Below are positions 7,198-14,129 of a stretch of 14,129 bases of DNA, one piece after another. A program made the position numbers and the translations under genes. The notes below the pieces were generated by a model. It was not told where the DNA came from. It was given only the letters and a program-made list of their open reading frames with translations, and ran no database searches. Source of the DNA: Methylocystaceae bacterium (lineage in GTDB: Bacteria > Pseudomonadota > Alphaproteobacteria > Rhizobiales > Beijerinckiaceae); contig PLZT01000745.1 in NCBI GenBank assembly GCA_003152255.1, positions 1-14,129 on the forward strand, in the 5' to 3' direction. Position 1 is the first letter of the stretch; each line of letters opens with the position of its first letter.

Positions 7198-8157
7198 TTA
7201 CGCGCTGGCCGGCGCGTCCATCAGATATTTTTCGACTTCCAGCGCCGCCATGCAGCCAAGACCCGCCGCCGTCACCGCCTGGCGATAGATTTCGTCGGCG
7301 ACGTCGCCCGCCGCGAAGACGCCGGGGATGTTCGTGCGGGTCGTGCCGGGCTCGACGGCGATATAGCCGGAGGGCTTTAGCGTGAGCTGGTCCCTGAAAA
7401 GTTCGGAGGCCGGGCTGTGGCCGATGGCGACGAAGACGCCGTCCGCCGGGATGCGCGAAAATGCGCCCGTGCGCGTGTTTTTTGCGCGAACATGCGTGAC
7501 GCCGCGCGGATTGGCGTCGCCTAAAATCTCGTCGATGGCGTGGTTGAACAATATTTCGACATTGGGCCGCTGGCGCAATCGCTCCTGCAAAACCCGCTCG
7601 GAACGGAGTGTATCACGCCGATGCACGAGCGTAACATGGGCGGCGATGTTGGAGAGATAAATCGCCTCCTCGACCGCCGTATTGCCGCCGCCGACGACGA
7701 TAACCCTCTTGTTACGAAAGAAGAATCCGTCGCAGGTGGCGCAGGCGGAGACGCCAAAACCCTTAAATTCCTCCTCGCTCGGCAGGCCCAGCCATCTGGC
7801 CTTGGCGCCCGTCGCGATAATGAGCGCGTCGCAGGTATAAAGCTGGCCCGAATCGCCCAGAAGCTCGAACGGACGGCGGCCGAGCCGTGCTTCAACGATA
7901 TGATCTGAAACGAGTTTCGTGCCGACATGCTCGGCCTGGGCGCGCATCTGGTCCATCAGCCAGGGGCCCTGGATCGGCTCGGCGAAGCCGGGGTAGTTCT
8001 CGACGTCGGTGGTGATCATCAACTGTCCGCCCTGCTCGAAGCCCGCGATCAGCACAGGCTCCAGCATCGCGCGGGCGGCATAGATCGCCGCCGTATAGCC
8101 GGCGGGGCCGGAGCCCAGGATAATGACGCGGGAGTGGCGCGGGGCGGCTGGCGGCAT
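7198..8157 (-). CDS. trxB: Thioredoxin-disulfide reductase
   Basis: This 319-residue flavoenzyme reduces oxidised thioredoxin with NADPH in the cytoplasm. The FAD-binding motif is ILGSGPAGYTAAIYAARA (13-30), the redox-active disulfide is Cys139-Ala-Thr-Cys142 in SACATCDGFFF, and the NADPH site is VVGGGNTAVEEA (154-165) with HRR at 179-181. The C-terminal FAD segment GVFAAGDV is present. Length and motif order are those of the standard low-molecular-weight TrxB. Upstream on the same strand, 98 bases away, is the end of kup; downstream is the CDGSH gene. A related ferredoxin- or flavodoxin-type reductase is unlikely given the intact CATC and NADPH motifs. Confidence 0.96.
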   Translation of the reverse strand: MPPAAPRHSRVIILGSGPAGYTAAIYAARAMLEPVLIAGFEQGGQLMITTDVENYPGFAEPIQGPWLMDQMRAQAEHVGTKLVSDHIVEARLGRRPFELLGDSGQLYTCDALIIATGAKARWLGLPSEEEFKGFGVSACATCDGFFFRNKRVIVVGGGNTAVEEAIYLSNIAAHVTLVHRRDTLRSERVLQERLRQRPNVEILFNHAIDEILGDANPRGVTHVRAKNTRTGAFSRIPADGVFVAIGHSPASELFRDQLTLKPSGYIAVEPGTTRTNIPGVFAAGDVADEIYRQAVTAAGLGCMAALEVEKYLMDAPASA

Positions 8158-8196
8158 GGGATCTCGTTTTCTCGAGGGCGGGCGAGGCGTGGGCGC

Positions 8197-8224
8197 AATC
8201 TAGTCATTATCGGCCGGGCCGCAA
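8197..8224 (-). promoter_or_regulatory. Candidate promoter of trxB
   Basis: On the - strand TTGCGG (8219-8224) and TAGATT (8197-8202) are 16 bases apart, in the gap between kup and trxB, about 40 bases before the trxB start. They fit a sigma-70-like -35/-10 pair moderately well. If used, trxB and the CDGSH gene are transcribed independently of kup. Confidence 0.35.
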
Positions 8225-8255
8225 TCGTCTTGTTGGCGGCGCGTCGCCCGCCTCC

Positions 8256-10223
8256 TCAAATCGTCACCCGCGCTCCAAGTTCGACCACGCGGTCGGAGGG
8301 TATCGAGAAGAAGTCCGTCGCATTGGCGGATTGCTTGGTTAGCGCGACATAGAGCTTGTCCTGCCAGACCGGCATTTCGGATGTGGCGCTTTCCTTGATC
8401 GAGCGCCTTCCCAGGAAGAACGAGGTGGTCATGATGTCGTATTTCAGGCCGACCTTGCGCATCGCGGCGAGCGCGGCCGGCACGCGCGGGCTTTCCATGA
8501 AGCCATAGCGCAACGTGATGCGGGTGAAATCGTCGGACAGCTTTTCGATCTCGAAGCGCCTTTCCGGGGCGATGCGCGGCAAATCCTCGCTGTTGACGCA
8601 AATCACCAGCACGCGCTCGTGCAGCACCTTGTTGTGCTTGAGATTGTGCATCAGGGCGGTCGGCGCGACATTGGGGTCGCTGGTCAGGAAGATCGCCGTG
8701 CCGGGCACGCGCGTCGGCTTCGACTTCGCGAGCATGGCGATCAATTCGCGGATCGGGATGGAGTCGCGATGGGTCTTTTCCGCCAGGAGATGCGTGCCGC
8801 GAACCCAGGTCCACATCACGATCATCGAGCAACCCGCGAGCAGCAGCGGCACCCAGCCGCCATCCTTGACCTTCATCAGATTGGCCGCGAGGAAGGAGAG
8901 GTCGATCGCGAGGAAACCGGAGATCAGCAGAACGGAGGCCCACAGCGGCCAGCGCCATCGCTTCCACACGACGACAAAGGCCAGCGCCGTCGTCATCACC
9001 ATCGTGCCGGTCACCGCGATGCCATAGGCCGAAGCCAGCGCCGAGGAGCTTTTGAACACAAGGACGAGAATCAGCACGCCGATCAGCAGCAGCCGATTGA
9101 CGCGGCCGATGTAAATCTGGCCCTCCTGCATCTCCGAGGTATGGGTGACCTCGAGGCGCGGCAGCAGGCCGAGCTGGATCGCCGAACGCGCCAGCGAGAA
9201 AGCTCCGGTGACGACCGCCTGGCTGGCGATCACCGTGGCCACCGTCGACAGAATGACCAGCGGCAGCAGCAGCCAATCGGGGGCCAGCAGGAAGAACGGG
9301 TTTTCGATGGCCTCGGGCTTCGAAAGGATCAGCGCGCCCTGGCCGAGATAGTTCAGCAGCAGGGCCGGCAATACGAAGAAGGTCCAGGCGACCTGGATCG
9401 GGAAACGCCCGAAATGCCCCATGTCGGCGTAAAGCGCCTCGGCGCCGGTGACGCCCAGAAACACCGAGCCGAGCACGGCGAAGCCGATCCAGCCGTGGTC
9501 GATCAGAAAGCGCAGGCCCACGCGCAAATCGAAAGCGCGCAGCACTTGCGGCGCTTCGGGAATGTGCATCGCGCCGAGCGTGCCGATCGTCAGGAAAAAC
9601 ACGATCATGATCGGGCCGAAAAAGGACGCGACCCGCGCCGTGCCCTGGCTCTGCACCCAGAACAGCGTCACCAGGATAACGATCGTGATCGGAATGACAT
9701 ATTCGTTGAGGCGATGGGTGACGAGATCGAGGCCCTCGACCGCCGAAAGCACGGAAATCGCGGGCGTGATGATGGCGTCGCCCGAGAACAGCGCGGCGCC
9801 GGCGACGCCGAGCAAAAAAACGAGATTGGCGCGGCGTCCCACGCGTCGTCCCAGCGCCGTCTGCGCCAGCGCCATCAGCGAGAGAATGCCGCCCTCGCCG
9901 CGATTGTCCGCGCGCATCAGGAACACGACATATTTGGCCGTCACCGTGAAAATAAGCGCGTAGAGCAGCAGCGAAATCGCGCCGATCACCGCTTCTTCCG
10001 TCAGAATGTCGGCCTTGGCGGCGTGCGACAGCGATTCGCGCAACGCGTAAAGCGGGCTGGTGCCGATGTCGCCGTAGACGACGCCGATCGAGCCGACGAT
10101 CATCGCGGGAAGAGCGCCGCCGTGCGAAGCCGCCGGCGCCTCGGGCGCGCCGCCTTGAACGGCGGCGGAGGCGGTGACGGCCTTGTCGGGACGTCTATTC
10201 GCCGGCCCGGGGGTCTCGCTCAT
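8256..10223 (-). CDS. kup: Kup family potassium uptake permease
   Basis: This 655-residue inner-membrane protein is of the KUP/HAK/KT family, which imports K+ in symport with protons. After a disordered Ala/Pro/Gly-rich tail (1-38) comes the hallmark GVVYGDIGTSPLYALRE (47-63), then about twelve hydrophobic segments, including VVFLLGVAGAALFSGDAIITP-like and VLGSVFLGVTGAEALYADMGHFG-like stretches, and a soluble C-terminal domain of about 200 residues (IFLTSDPNVAP to VVELGARVTI). The family norm is about 620-660 residues. The frame stays open upstream for 127 more codons, but that part is low-complexity Arg/Ala sequence without family character. The ATG at 10223 has AAAGGA 7 bases upstream and was chosen. 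It is the first gene of a - strand group with trxB 98 bases downstream. The substrate is inferred from the family. Confidence 0.94.
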   Translation of the reverse strand: MSETPGPANRRPDKAVTASAAVQGGAPEAPAASHGGALPAMIVGSIGVVYGDIGTSPLYALRESLSHAAKADILTEEAVIGAISLLLYALIFTVTAKYVVFLMRADNRGEGGILSLMALAQTALGRRVGRRANLVFLLGVAGAALFSGDAIITPAISVLSAVEGLDLVTHRLNEYVIPITIVILVTLFWVQSQGTARVASFFGPIMIVFFLTIGTLGAMHIPEAPQVLRAFDLRVGLRFLIDHGWIGFAVLGSVFLGVTGAEALYADMGHFGRFPIQVAWTFFVLPALLLNYLGQGALILSKPEAIENPFFLLAPDWLLLPLVILSTVATVIASQAVVTGAFSLARSAIQLGLLPRLEVTHTSEMQEGQIYIGRVNRLLLIGVLILVLVFKSSSALASAYGIAVTGTMVMTTALAFVVVWKRWRWPLWASVLLISGFLAIDLSFLAANLMKVKDGGWVPLLLAGCSMIVMWTWVRGTHLLAEKTHRDSIPIRELIAMLAKSKPTRVPGTAIFLTSDPNVAPTALMHNLKHNKVLHERVLVICVNSEDLPRIAPERRFEIEKLSDDFTRITLRYGFMESPRVPAALAAMRKVGLKYDIMTTSFFLGRRSIKESATSEMPVWQDKLYVALTKQSANATDFFSIPSDRVVELGARVTI

Positions 10224-10425
10224 CAGGCGGTCCTTTGCTGAGCGCGCGGCGTCGAATGAGCGGCGCGCGCGATGCGGCGCTCGGCGAAGGCGTCTTGGGC
10301 GGTCATCGAAGCTCCGTATCGCGGTCTCGTCGGAAACTGGCGGATTTGCACAGGAAATCCCATGACGCCTTTCCAGGAGCCCGCATGGCGTATCCATGAA
10401 GTCGAGCCCGCGTCCCGGCTCCGGA

Positions 10426-10431
10426 ATTATA
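10426..10431 (-). promoter_or_regulatory. Candidate -10 element for kup
   Basis: A perfect TATAAT is read on the - strand in otherwise GC-rich sequence, about 200 bases before the kup start. No convincing -35 hexamer stands 16-18 bases upstream, so the call is weak. If used, kup would have a leader of about 195 bases. Confidence 0.3.
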
Positions 10432-10604
10432 GAAGCGCTGGCGCGCCGCGCCGGCTTGGGCTGCGCCCTCGCGTTCCGGCGGCGGTCGCATATACGCTTC
10501 TTTTGCCGACTTGAGAAGCGCCCCGCCGCGGCGCCTATCGCCAAGGCGCCAAGAGCGGATCGCCGAGCGGATCGGCGAACATCGCCAAAAGCGCCGCCAA
10601 GCAT

Positions 10605-10633
10605 TTGCAGGTTGCGCCCGCCTCATGTAAAAA
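10605..10633 (+). promoter_or_regulatory. Candidate promoter of tRNA-Arg
   Basis: TTGCAG (10605-10610) and TAAAAA (10628-10633) are separated by 17 bases and end 22 bases before the tRNA gene, a good position for a sigma-70-type promoter. Confidence 0.45.
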
Positions 10634-10655
10634 GCACAGCGCCTCGGCGCGACGC

Positions 10656-10732
<77 letters not shown>

Positions 10733-10818
10733 ATTAAATCAAACGAAATCAGAGAGTTGGTAGTTCTACAAAACAGACTGTGGTTATGTGTTCACTTTTT
10801 GTTCTCTGTACAAAAGTT

Positions 10819-10833
10819 ACACAAAAATTGTGT
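10819..10833. repeat. Short perfect inverted repeat near the tRNA-integrase junction
   Basis: ACACAA-AAA-TTGTGT is a perfect 6-bp inverted repeat with a 3-base centre, 87 bases behind the tRNA in an AT-rich patch. It could be an operator or recombinase arm site, or chance. No second copy was seen in the window. Confidence 0.4.
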
Positions 10834-10839
10834 CCAAAA

Positions 10840-11055
10840 CGGACCTCGCTGATTAAGCTCGGCAAAGACCCCGAGCGCAGCGCACTGGTGATCTGCCACA
10901 GGGACGGGGCGCCGATCCAGACGGTCAAGCGGTCATTCCAGTCGCTGCTGGAGTTCGCGGGTGTCCCGATCATGCGGGAGGGGATGGCGAGGACGATCTA
11001 CTCACTGCGGCACTTCTACGCCACGCAGCGGTTGTCGCACGACACCGACACCAAC
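10840..11055 (+). pseudogene. Tyrosine recombinase (phage integrase) fragment
   Basis: About 70 residues resemble the C-terminal catalytic domain of tyrosine-type site-specific integrases. The segment RDGAPIQTVKRSFQSLLEFA precedes RTIYSLRHFYATQRL, in which the box-II Arg-His pair (LRH) and the following ATxRL helix are plain. The first catalytic Arg, the second His and the nucleophilic Tyr are missing: after HDTDT the frame runs into unrelated sequence and stops near 11127. The upstream part, from an AT-rich start, does not look like an integrase N-terminus. This is therefore an eroded recombinase, not an active one. It lies just behind tRNA-Arg, a common integration target, and probably marks an old island integrated there. 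Exact fragment ends are approximate. Confidence 0.7.
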
Positions 11056-11127
11056 TCGCCGCTCACGGGGCGGCCCGCTCTCGCCGGGCGGAATAGTGTG
11101 GGGGTTGAACTATCGACCGGCGTCTGA

Positions 11128-11392
11128 CACGCACGCCCATACCCTCAAGCTCGCAGATAAATCAAAGGCCACCGGATCGCTCGATCTGACGGGCTTTTTG
11201 TTTGCCTAAGGCCAGCTTGCGAACCCTAACCGGACATCAACTGCGACTCGGGCCGCTTCCGTGATGCGCCATGAACGGACATTCAGGATTGGTCAGTCGC
11301 TGCGATTTGCCATCGGCAGACATGTGAGGACTGAGCCCCGCCGTCGCCCTTGGTGTCCGTGGCATAGAGCGTTCGCGCGATATGAATTGGAG
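11128..11392. other. Stretch without a recognisable gene
   Basis: I find no credible coding sequence or RNA gene here. Reading frames are short and their codon use is random. The GGGCTTTTTG run near 11190 is not preceded by a matching stem, so it is not called a terminator. It is probably decayed mobile-element sequence between the recombinase fragment and the next remnant. Confidence 0.5.
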
Positions 11393-11610
11393 CTAAACCA
11401 CGGGAGAGGTGCGTCTTGAGAAACGAAAATCCGGCAGCCACGAGTATGTTCGATGGTTCCAATCCCTGCCGAGGCCGATGAAGACGGCCGCCGCCGCGGC
11501 CCGGGCGCGATAGTCTTCGATGGCCGCCATCAGCGCTTCGGTGGTCGGCTCGATGGAGCGCTTGGCTTTGACGCCCGGAAGGCCAGGTATCTGAGCGGCC
11601 GGCGCCCAAC
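11393..11610 (-). pseudogene. Unidentified coding remnant
   Basis: A - strand frame ending at TAG 11393-11395 shows a block from about 11610 to 11460 with almost every codon ending in G or C, reading IPGLPGVKAKRSIEPTTEAL and then MAAIEDYRARAAAAVFIGLG. That is natural protein-like sequence. Past the glycines it loses this bias and runs to a stop. No start codon or ribosome site was found. I do not recognise the family. I read it as a fragment of a broken gene in island debris. Confidence 0.35.
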
Positions 11611-11639
11611 TCGTGTTAACTCGATTTGTTCGAAGCGCG

Positions 11640-11975
11640 CGTCATCGGTGCTGCTCGCGTTCCTGACAACGAAGGCCGTTGTGCCGGGAATGGTTTCGCG
11701 TGGCTACGGTCGGCTCATCTATCTGATTGCCGGGCTGTCGCGTCGTCCGCGTGATGGGATGATCACGCGGACGACGCTAAGGCGGCCCTGGACCAATTCG
11801 TGCGGTATGTCGCCTTGGAGCTGGCGCCACACGGATTCACCGCCAACCTGGTCGCACCGGCCACGGTGCAGGGATCCCGGTCGACCGAGCAATTCACGGC
11901 CGAGCGGATGCACGAGCTCACTACGGCCACTCCGATGGGACGGCTCGTCCGTTCCGACGATGTGGCCAAGAGGCG
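11640..11975 (+). pseudogene. Short-chain dehydrogenase/reductase fragment with a frameshift
   Basis: Two frames together give the second half of an SDR oxidoreductase. The first (about 11651-11764) reads FLTTKAVVPGMVSRGYGRLI and continues to GLSRRPRDGMI. The second (11764-11973) reads HADDAKAALDQFVRYVALEL, then APHGFTANLVAPATVQGSRS, and ends TPMGRLVRSDDVAK. The switch near 11762-11764 is a one-base frameshift. The N-terminal Rossmann half with its GxxxGxG motif is absent, and the C-terminus stops where the last helix and strand should follow, right at the end of the neighbouring oxidoreductase gene. It is therefore truncated at both ends and not functional. The original substrate cannot be told. 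Confidence 0.7.
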
Positions 11976-11986
11976 CCGCTGCCTGA

Positions 11987-13855
11987 TCAAATCGTGACAT
12001 TTTCACCGGACTGATAAGCCAGAACTTCGAGTGCAGCCCGATAGCCGGAGGTGATCGCCGACTCGACCGATGGCGTTCCCTCCCTATGTTGGCCCGCGAA
12101 TGCGATCGGCCCTAATGGGCTGCAAGCGACCTTCCGGGGGCCCTTGTTGCGGTCGAGCAGTCCCTTCGCGTTTCGCGTCTTGCCAAAAAGGAGGTTCGGA
12201 ACGGGCAACATCATACTGTGTCCCCATCGATACAAATAAATCGCGGTAACGTCTCGATCGAAATCGAATTTCGATCCTCTCATGATCCGCGAAAGATCGT
12301 CCTTTAGAGATTTTTCGTAGTCTCCGAACGGCGTCTGGAGCAGCTTGATGCGCTCGTTGGGAAGTTCTTCGGGAGAGGCCCTATTGCCGCCGAAGAAGGT
12401 TAGCACAGTCGGCCGATCGGGGTTGTTGCGTCTGTCCGTCACCCAGTCGGCGACTCCGAAGTTCGCCCAATATTTGCTGCCCCACCACGCCTGGCTGTAA
12501 CCGAGCCCCAATTGGTGGAGAGGCTTGGCGCTGCGCAAGGCGACGTTGGCGATGGCGACTGGGACCGTGTTGAATTCGCCCCAAGCGGCCTTCCTATCGT
12601 CATCGAGCAAATGTTCGACAAAATGCCGAGCGACCTGCGATTGGGTCGCGACGATGACGGTCTTGGCGGAGACGCGCCGGAAAACCCCATCCCTGAAATA
12701 GACCACCTTCGCGGAGGATCGTTTGACGCTTCTATCGATGTCGATCCTCAGAACCGCCGCGCTCAACTCGATTTTGGGGATGGTGTCAAATGGCTTGCTA
12801 CGGCCTCGTCCCTGCAGCCAAAGAGTCACTCGTTTTGCGAGTTCGGATGTGCCGCCAGGAAAAGTGAACAAGTCGTCGCCGAACTCTCCCGCCAGGAAAT
12901 TGATCGAGCTATGGGCGTTGACGTGACGCGCAGTGCCGCCGAGGGCATCGATCAGATAGAGCGAGTGAAAATCGGAGACGATCGGATCGCAGCGGAGAGT
13001 GTTGGTGAGATAATCCTCAAACGAGATCTGCGAAAGGTAGTCCAGTCGAGGCGAACTGTGATCCGGCGGATCGTCCAGCTGCACAGAACCGCTGCTTTGC
13101 GTCAATTTTTTAATCTCTTTCCTGCTTCTCAGCAGATCGGCGACCACATGTTGCTCATAGGGCGCTTCACGCATCCCCGTGTCCAACGTCTCGATGTTCC
13201 AGCCCCGGTGGCCGGCAGTAATTCCCGGCGTATACTCGTCAAAGTAGTAGCAATCGCCCGGACTGGCTATTCCATGCCTTCTCCAGTTGATGTCGAGCTG
13301 CCGATAGAATTCCTTCAGGTAGCCGGAGCTCGGCGCGAGGCAGTAGGCGCCCGCCGTCGGCGCGGGCACTGGCAGCGGCGGCATGTCGTCTCGTCCGGCA
13401 TTGCCCCCAGTGGAGGCGTTGGCTTCGAGCAGCAAGATGCGAATTCCGGGACGTCGCCGCAGCAAAAAAAAGCCGGCCGATAGCCCAGCGAGTCCCGCGC
13501 CCGCGACGACGACGTCAAATTCTTTGTCATCTTCAACGATGGGGAACGACCCCTCCACGCCGTCGCAGCCCTTTGCAAGAGTCACGGTGCCGCGCTCGAA
13601 GCGCAGCCGTCTATCCCTCATCCAATGACCGACGTTGAAGACCGAAGGCAGATTGCCGCCACGGAGCGCGCGTGGATCGGAGCCAATGGCGCCGTCGCAG
13701 GCGGCGCCCTCCGCCTGCGCAGCGAGCGCGCGGAAAGGAACCGATTGACTCACCGCGCCAGCGCCCACGGCGAGCAGGACGCCATTCAGCACGTCGCGCC
13801 GCGAAATTTCAAAAGGGCCGAGCTCCCGACCAAATTCCTTATGTGCGACGGGCAT
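11987..13855 (-). CDS. Tat-exported FAD-dependent oxidoreductase, spermidine dehydrogenase-like
   Basis: This 622-residue protein begins with a twin-arginine signal: SRRDVLNGVLLAVGAGAV has Arg19-Arg20 before a hydrophobic stretch and a likely cleavage after ALAAQA near 47, so a folded, cofactor-loaded enzyme is exported to the periplasm. The FAD-binding fold starts at 113 (FDVVVAGAGLAGLSAGFFLL) with GxGxxG at 119-124 and the ribose-binding Glu144 (LLLEANASTGGNAG). The C-terminal flavin segment is PIAFAGQHREGTPSVESA. Length, the RRDxLNG start and the Rossmann layout match NAD(P)-binding proteins annotated as spermidine dehydrogenase (SpdH-like). The substrate is unproven and may be another amine. 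A GGAGAAAGA ribosome site precedes the ATG. Base composition is lower in GC than neighbours in places. It lies in the presumed island beyond tRNA-Arg. Confidence 0.78.
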   Translation of the reverse strand: MPVAHKEFGRELGPFEISRRDVLNGVLLAVGAGAVSQSVPFRALAAQAEGAACDGAIGSDPRALRGGNLPSVFNVGHWMRDRRLRFERGTVTLAKGCDGVEGSFPIVEDDKEFDVVVAGAGLAGLSAGFFLLRRRPGIRILLLEANASTGGNAGRDDMPPLPVPAPTAGAYCLAPSSGYLKEFYRQLDINWRRHGIASPGDCYYFDEYTPGITAGHRGWNIETLDTGMREAPYEQHVVADLLRSRKEIKKLTQSSGSVQLDDPPDHSSPRLDYLSQISFEDYLTNTLRCDPIVSDFHSLYLIDALGGTARHVNAHSSINFLAGEFGDDLFTFPGGTSELAKRVTLWLQGRGRSKPFDTIPKIELSAAVLRIDIDRSVKRSSAKVVYFRDGVFRRVSAKTVIVATQSQVARHFVEHLLDDDRKAAWGEFNTVPVAIANVALRSAKPLHQLGLGYSQAWWGSKYWANFGVADWVTDRRNNPDRPTVLTFFGGNRASPEELPNERIKLLQTPFGDYEKSLKDDLSRIMRGSKFDFDRDVTAIYLYRWGHSMMLPVPNLLFGKTRNAKGLLDRNKGPRKVACSPLGPIAFAGQHREGTPSVESAITSGYRAALEVLAYQSGENVTI

Positions 13856-14080
13856 GTTCTTTCTCCGAGTTGACGCAGGGATTCAGCCCCCCGTGACGAT
13901 TTCTCGAGCGATTTTCACGACAGGATTTGGAAGGTGGGCGCGCATTTGACGTTGGCGGAGATCGCGCGGCTCCTTGATGACGATCGCTTCGCCATCGCCG
14001 GCGTCAGCCCGCTCTTGAAAGACGCCCCGCCATGTCAGCCCCTCCTACTCAATGACATCACGGCAATTTACGCTCACGCC
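13856..14080. other. Upstream region of the exported oxidoreductase; weak + strand coding signal
   Basis: No complete gene is seen. A + strand frame runs from about 13880 through the window edge without a stop and reads GAHLTLAEIARLLDDDRFAI and then AGVSPLLKDAP around 13939-14032 with codons ending mostly in G or C, which looks like a gene remnant or the start of one (possible GTG near 13937). It has no recognised family and conflicts with the - strand frame at the right edge. Confidence 0.3.
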
Positions 14081-14129
14081 TCATGCGGTGGCCTTGGCGA
14101 CCAACTCAGGCGTCTCGACGAAGCCGTCG
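14081..14129 (-). CDS. Possible C-terminal end of a - strand gene (partial)
   Basis: A frame entering from the right edge ends at a stop at 14081-14083 and encodes DGFVETPELVAKATA. Thirteen of fifteen codons end in G or C and the residues look natural. It would lie upstream of the exported oxidoreductase on the same strand, 225 bases away. It is too short to name. Confidence 0.4.
   Translation of the reverse strand, partial: DGFVETPELVAKATA

Larger units (their letters stand above)
10224..10655. other. Noncoding region between kup and tRNA-Arg
   Basis: This stretch of 432 bases holds open frames on both strands, but all encode Arg/Ala/Pro-rich sequence without protein character or good ribosome sites, and I see no gene. 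It probably carries the kup leader on the - strand and the tRNA promoter on the + strand, both listed separately. Confidence 0.6.

Noticed and set aside
8619..10241. Long + strand open frame of 540 codons opposite kup
   Set aside because: It encodes Arg/His/Gln/Asp-rich sequence without domain character and lies wholly opposite a clear membrane permease. Such antisense frames are expected in GC-rich DNA.
10224..10604. N-terminal extension of kup by 127 codons
   Set aside because: The extension is Arg/Ala-rich without family similarity. The internal ATG at 10223 has a good ribosome site and gives the normal family length.
11160..11210. Possible terminator with GGGCTTTTTG
   Set aside because: No stem of useful length precedes the T-run; GATCGCTCGATC has only five pairs and is set apart from it.
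11453..11475. GGTTCCAATCCCTGCCG resembling the tRNA 3' end, as a possible attachment repeat
   Set aside because: Only about a dozen bases match, with mismatches, and it does not extend into the acceptor stem. Chance similarity is likelier.

Overview
The window looks like chromosomal DNA from a methylotrophic alphaproteobacterium, most likely a Rhizobiales methanotroph or methylotroph of the Methylocystis/Methylosinus type. The DNA is GC-rich with strong G/C preference at third codon positions. It carries bacterial versions of archaeal-type genes for tetrahydromethanopterin (H4MPT) and methanofuran, the C1 carriers used in formaldehyde oxidation. The lineage is inferred from gene content; no marker gene fixes it.

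Region 1 (1-4297, + strand) is a tightly packed cofactor operon. An MfnB furan synthase fused to a FolB-type dihydroneopterin aldolase is followed by an MfnE-like amino-acid-kinase-family enzyme, an archaeoflavoprotein (AfpA/dihydromethanopterin reductase-like), a dihydropteroate-synthase-like protein and a DUF447 flavin-binding-like protein. Gene junctions are ATGA overlaps, a 5-bp gap and a 17-bp overlap, so the genes are probably co-translated. MfnB and MfnE belong to furan (methanofuran) synthesis; the FolB domain, the flavoprotein and the DHPS-like protein belong to pterin synthesis.

Region 2 (4298-10223) holds genes on the - strand, read in the order kup (potassium uptake), trxB (thioredoxin reductase), a two-motif CDGSH iron-sulfur protein and glyS (glycyl-tRNA synthetase beta subunit). 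glyQ is not next to glyS. Two families of palindromic repeat lie here. One is a twin-hairpin element present three times between 4306 and 4992, once inside glyS in frame. The other is a long imperfect inverted repeat between the CDGSH gene and glyS.

Region 3 (10224-14129) starts with a noncoding stretch and a tRNA-Arg(CCG). Directly behind the tRNA the DNA becomes AT-richer and holds debris: a tyrosine-recombinase fragment, an unidentified coding remnant and a frameshifted short-chain dehydrogenase fragment. An intact Tat-exported FAD oxidoreductase of the spermidine-dehydrogenase-like type follows on the - strand. This reads as an eroded integrated island at a tRNA gene. The last 250 bases hold only weak coding signals, including a possible C-terminal end of another - strand gene.
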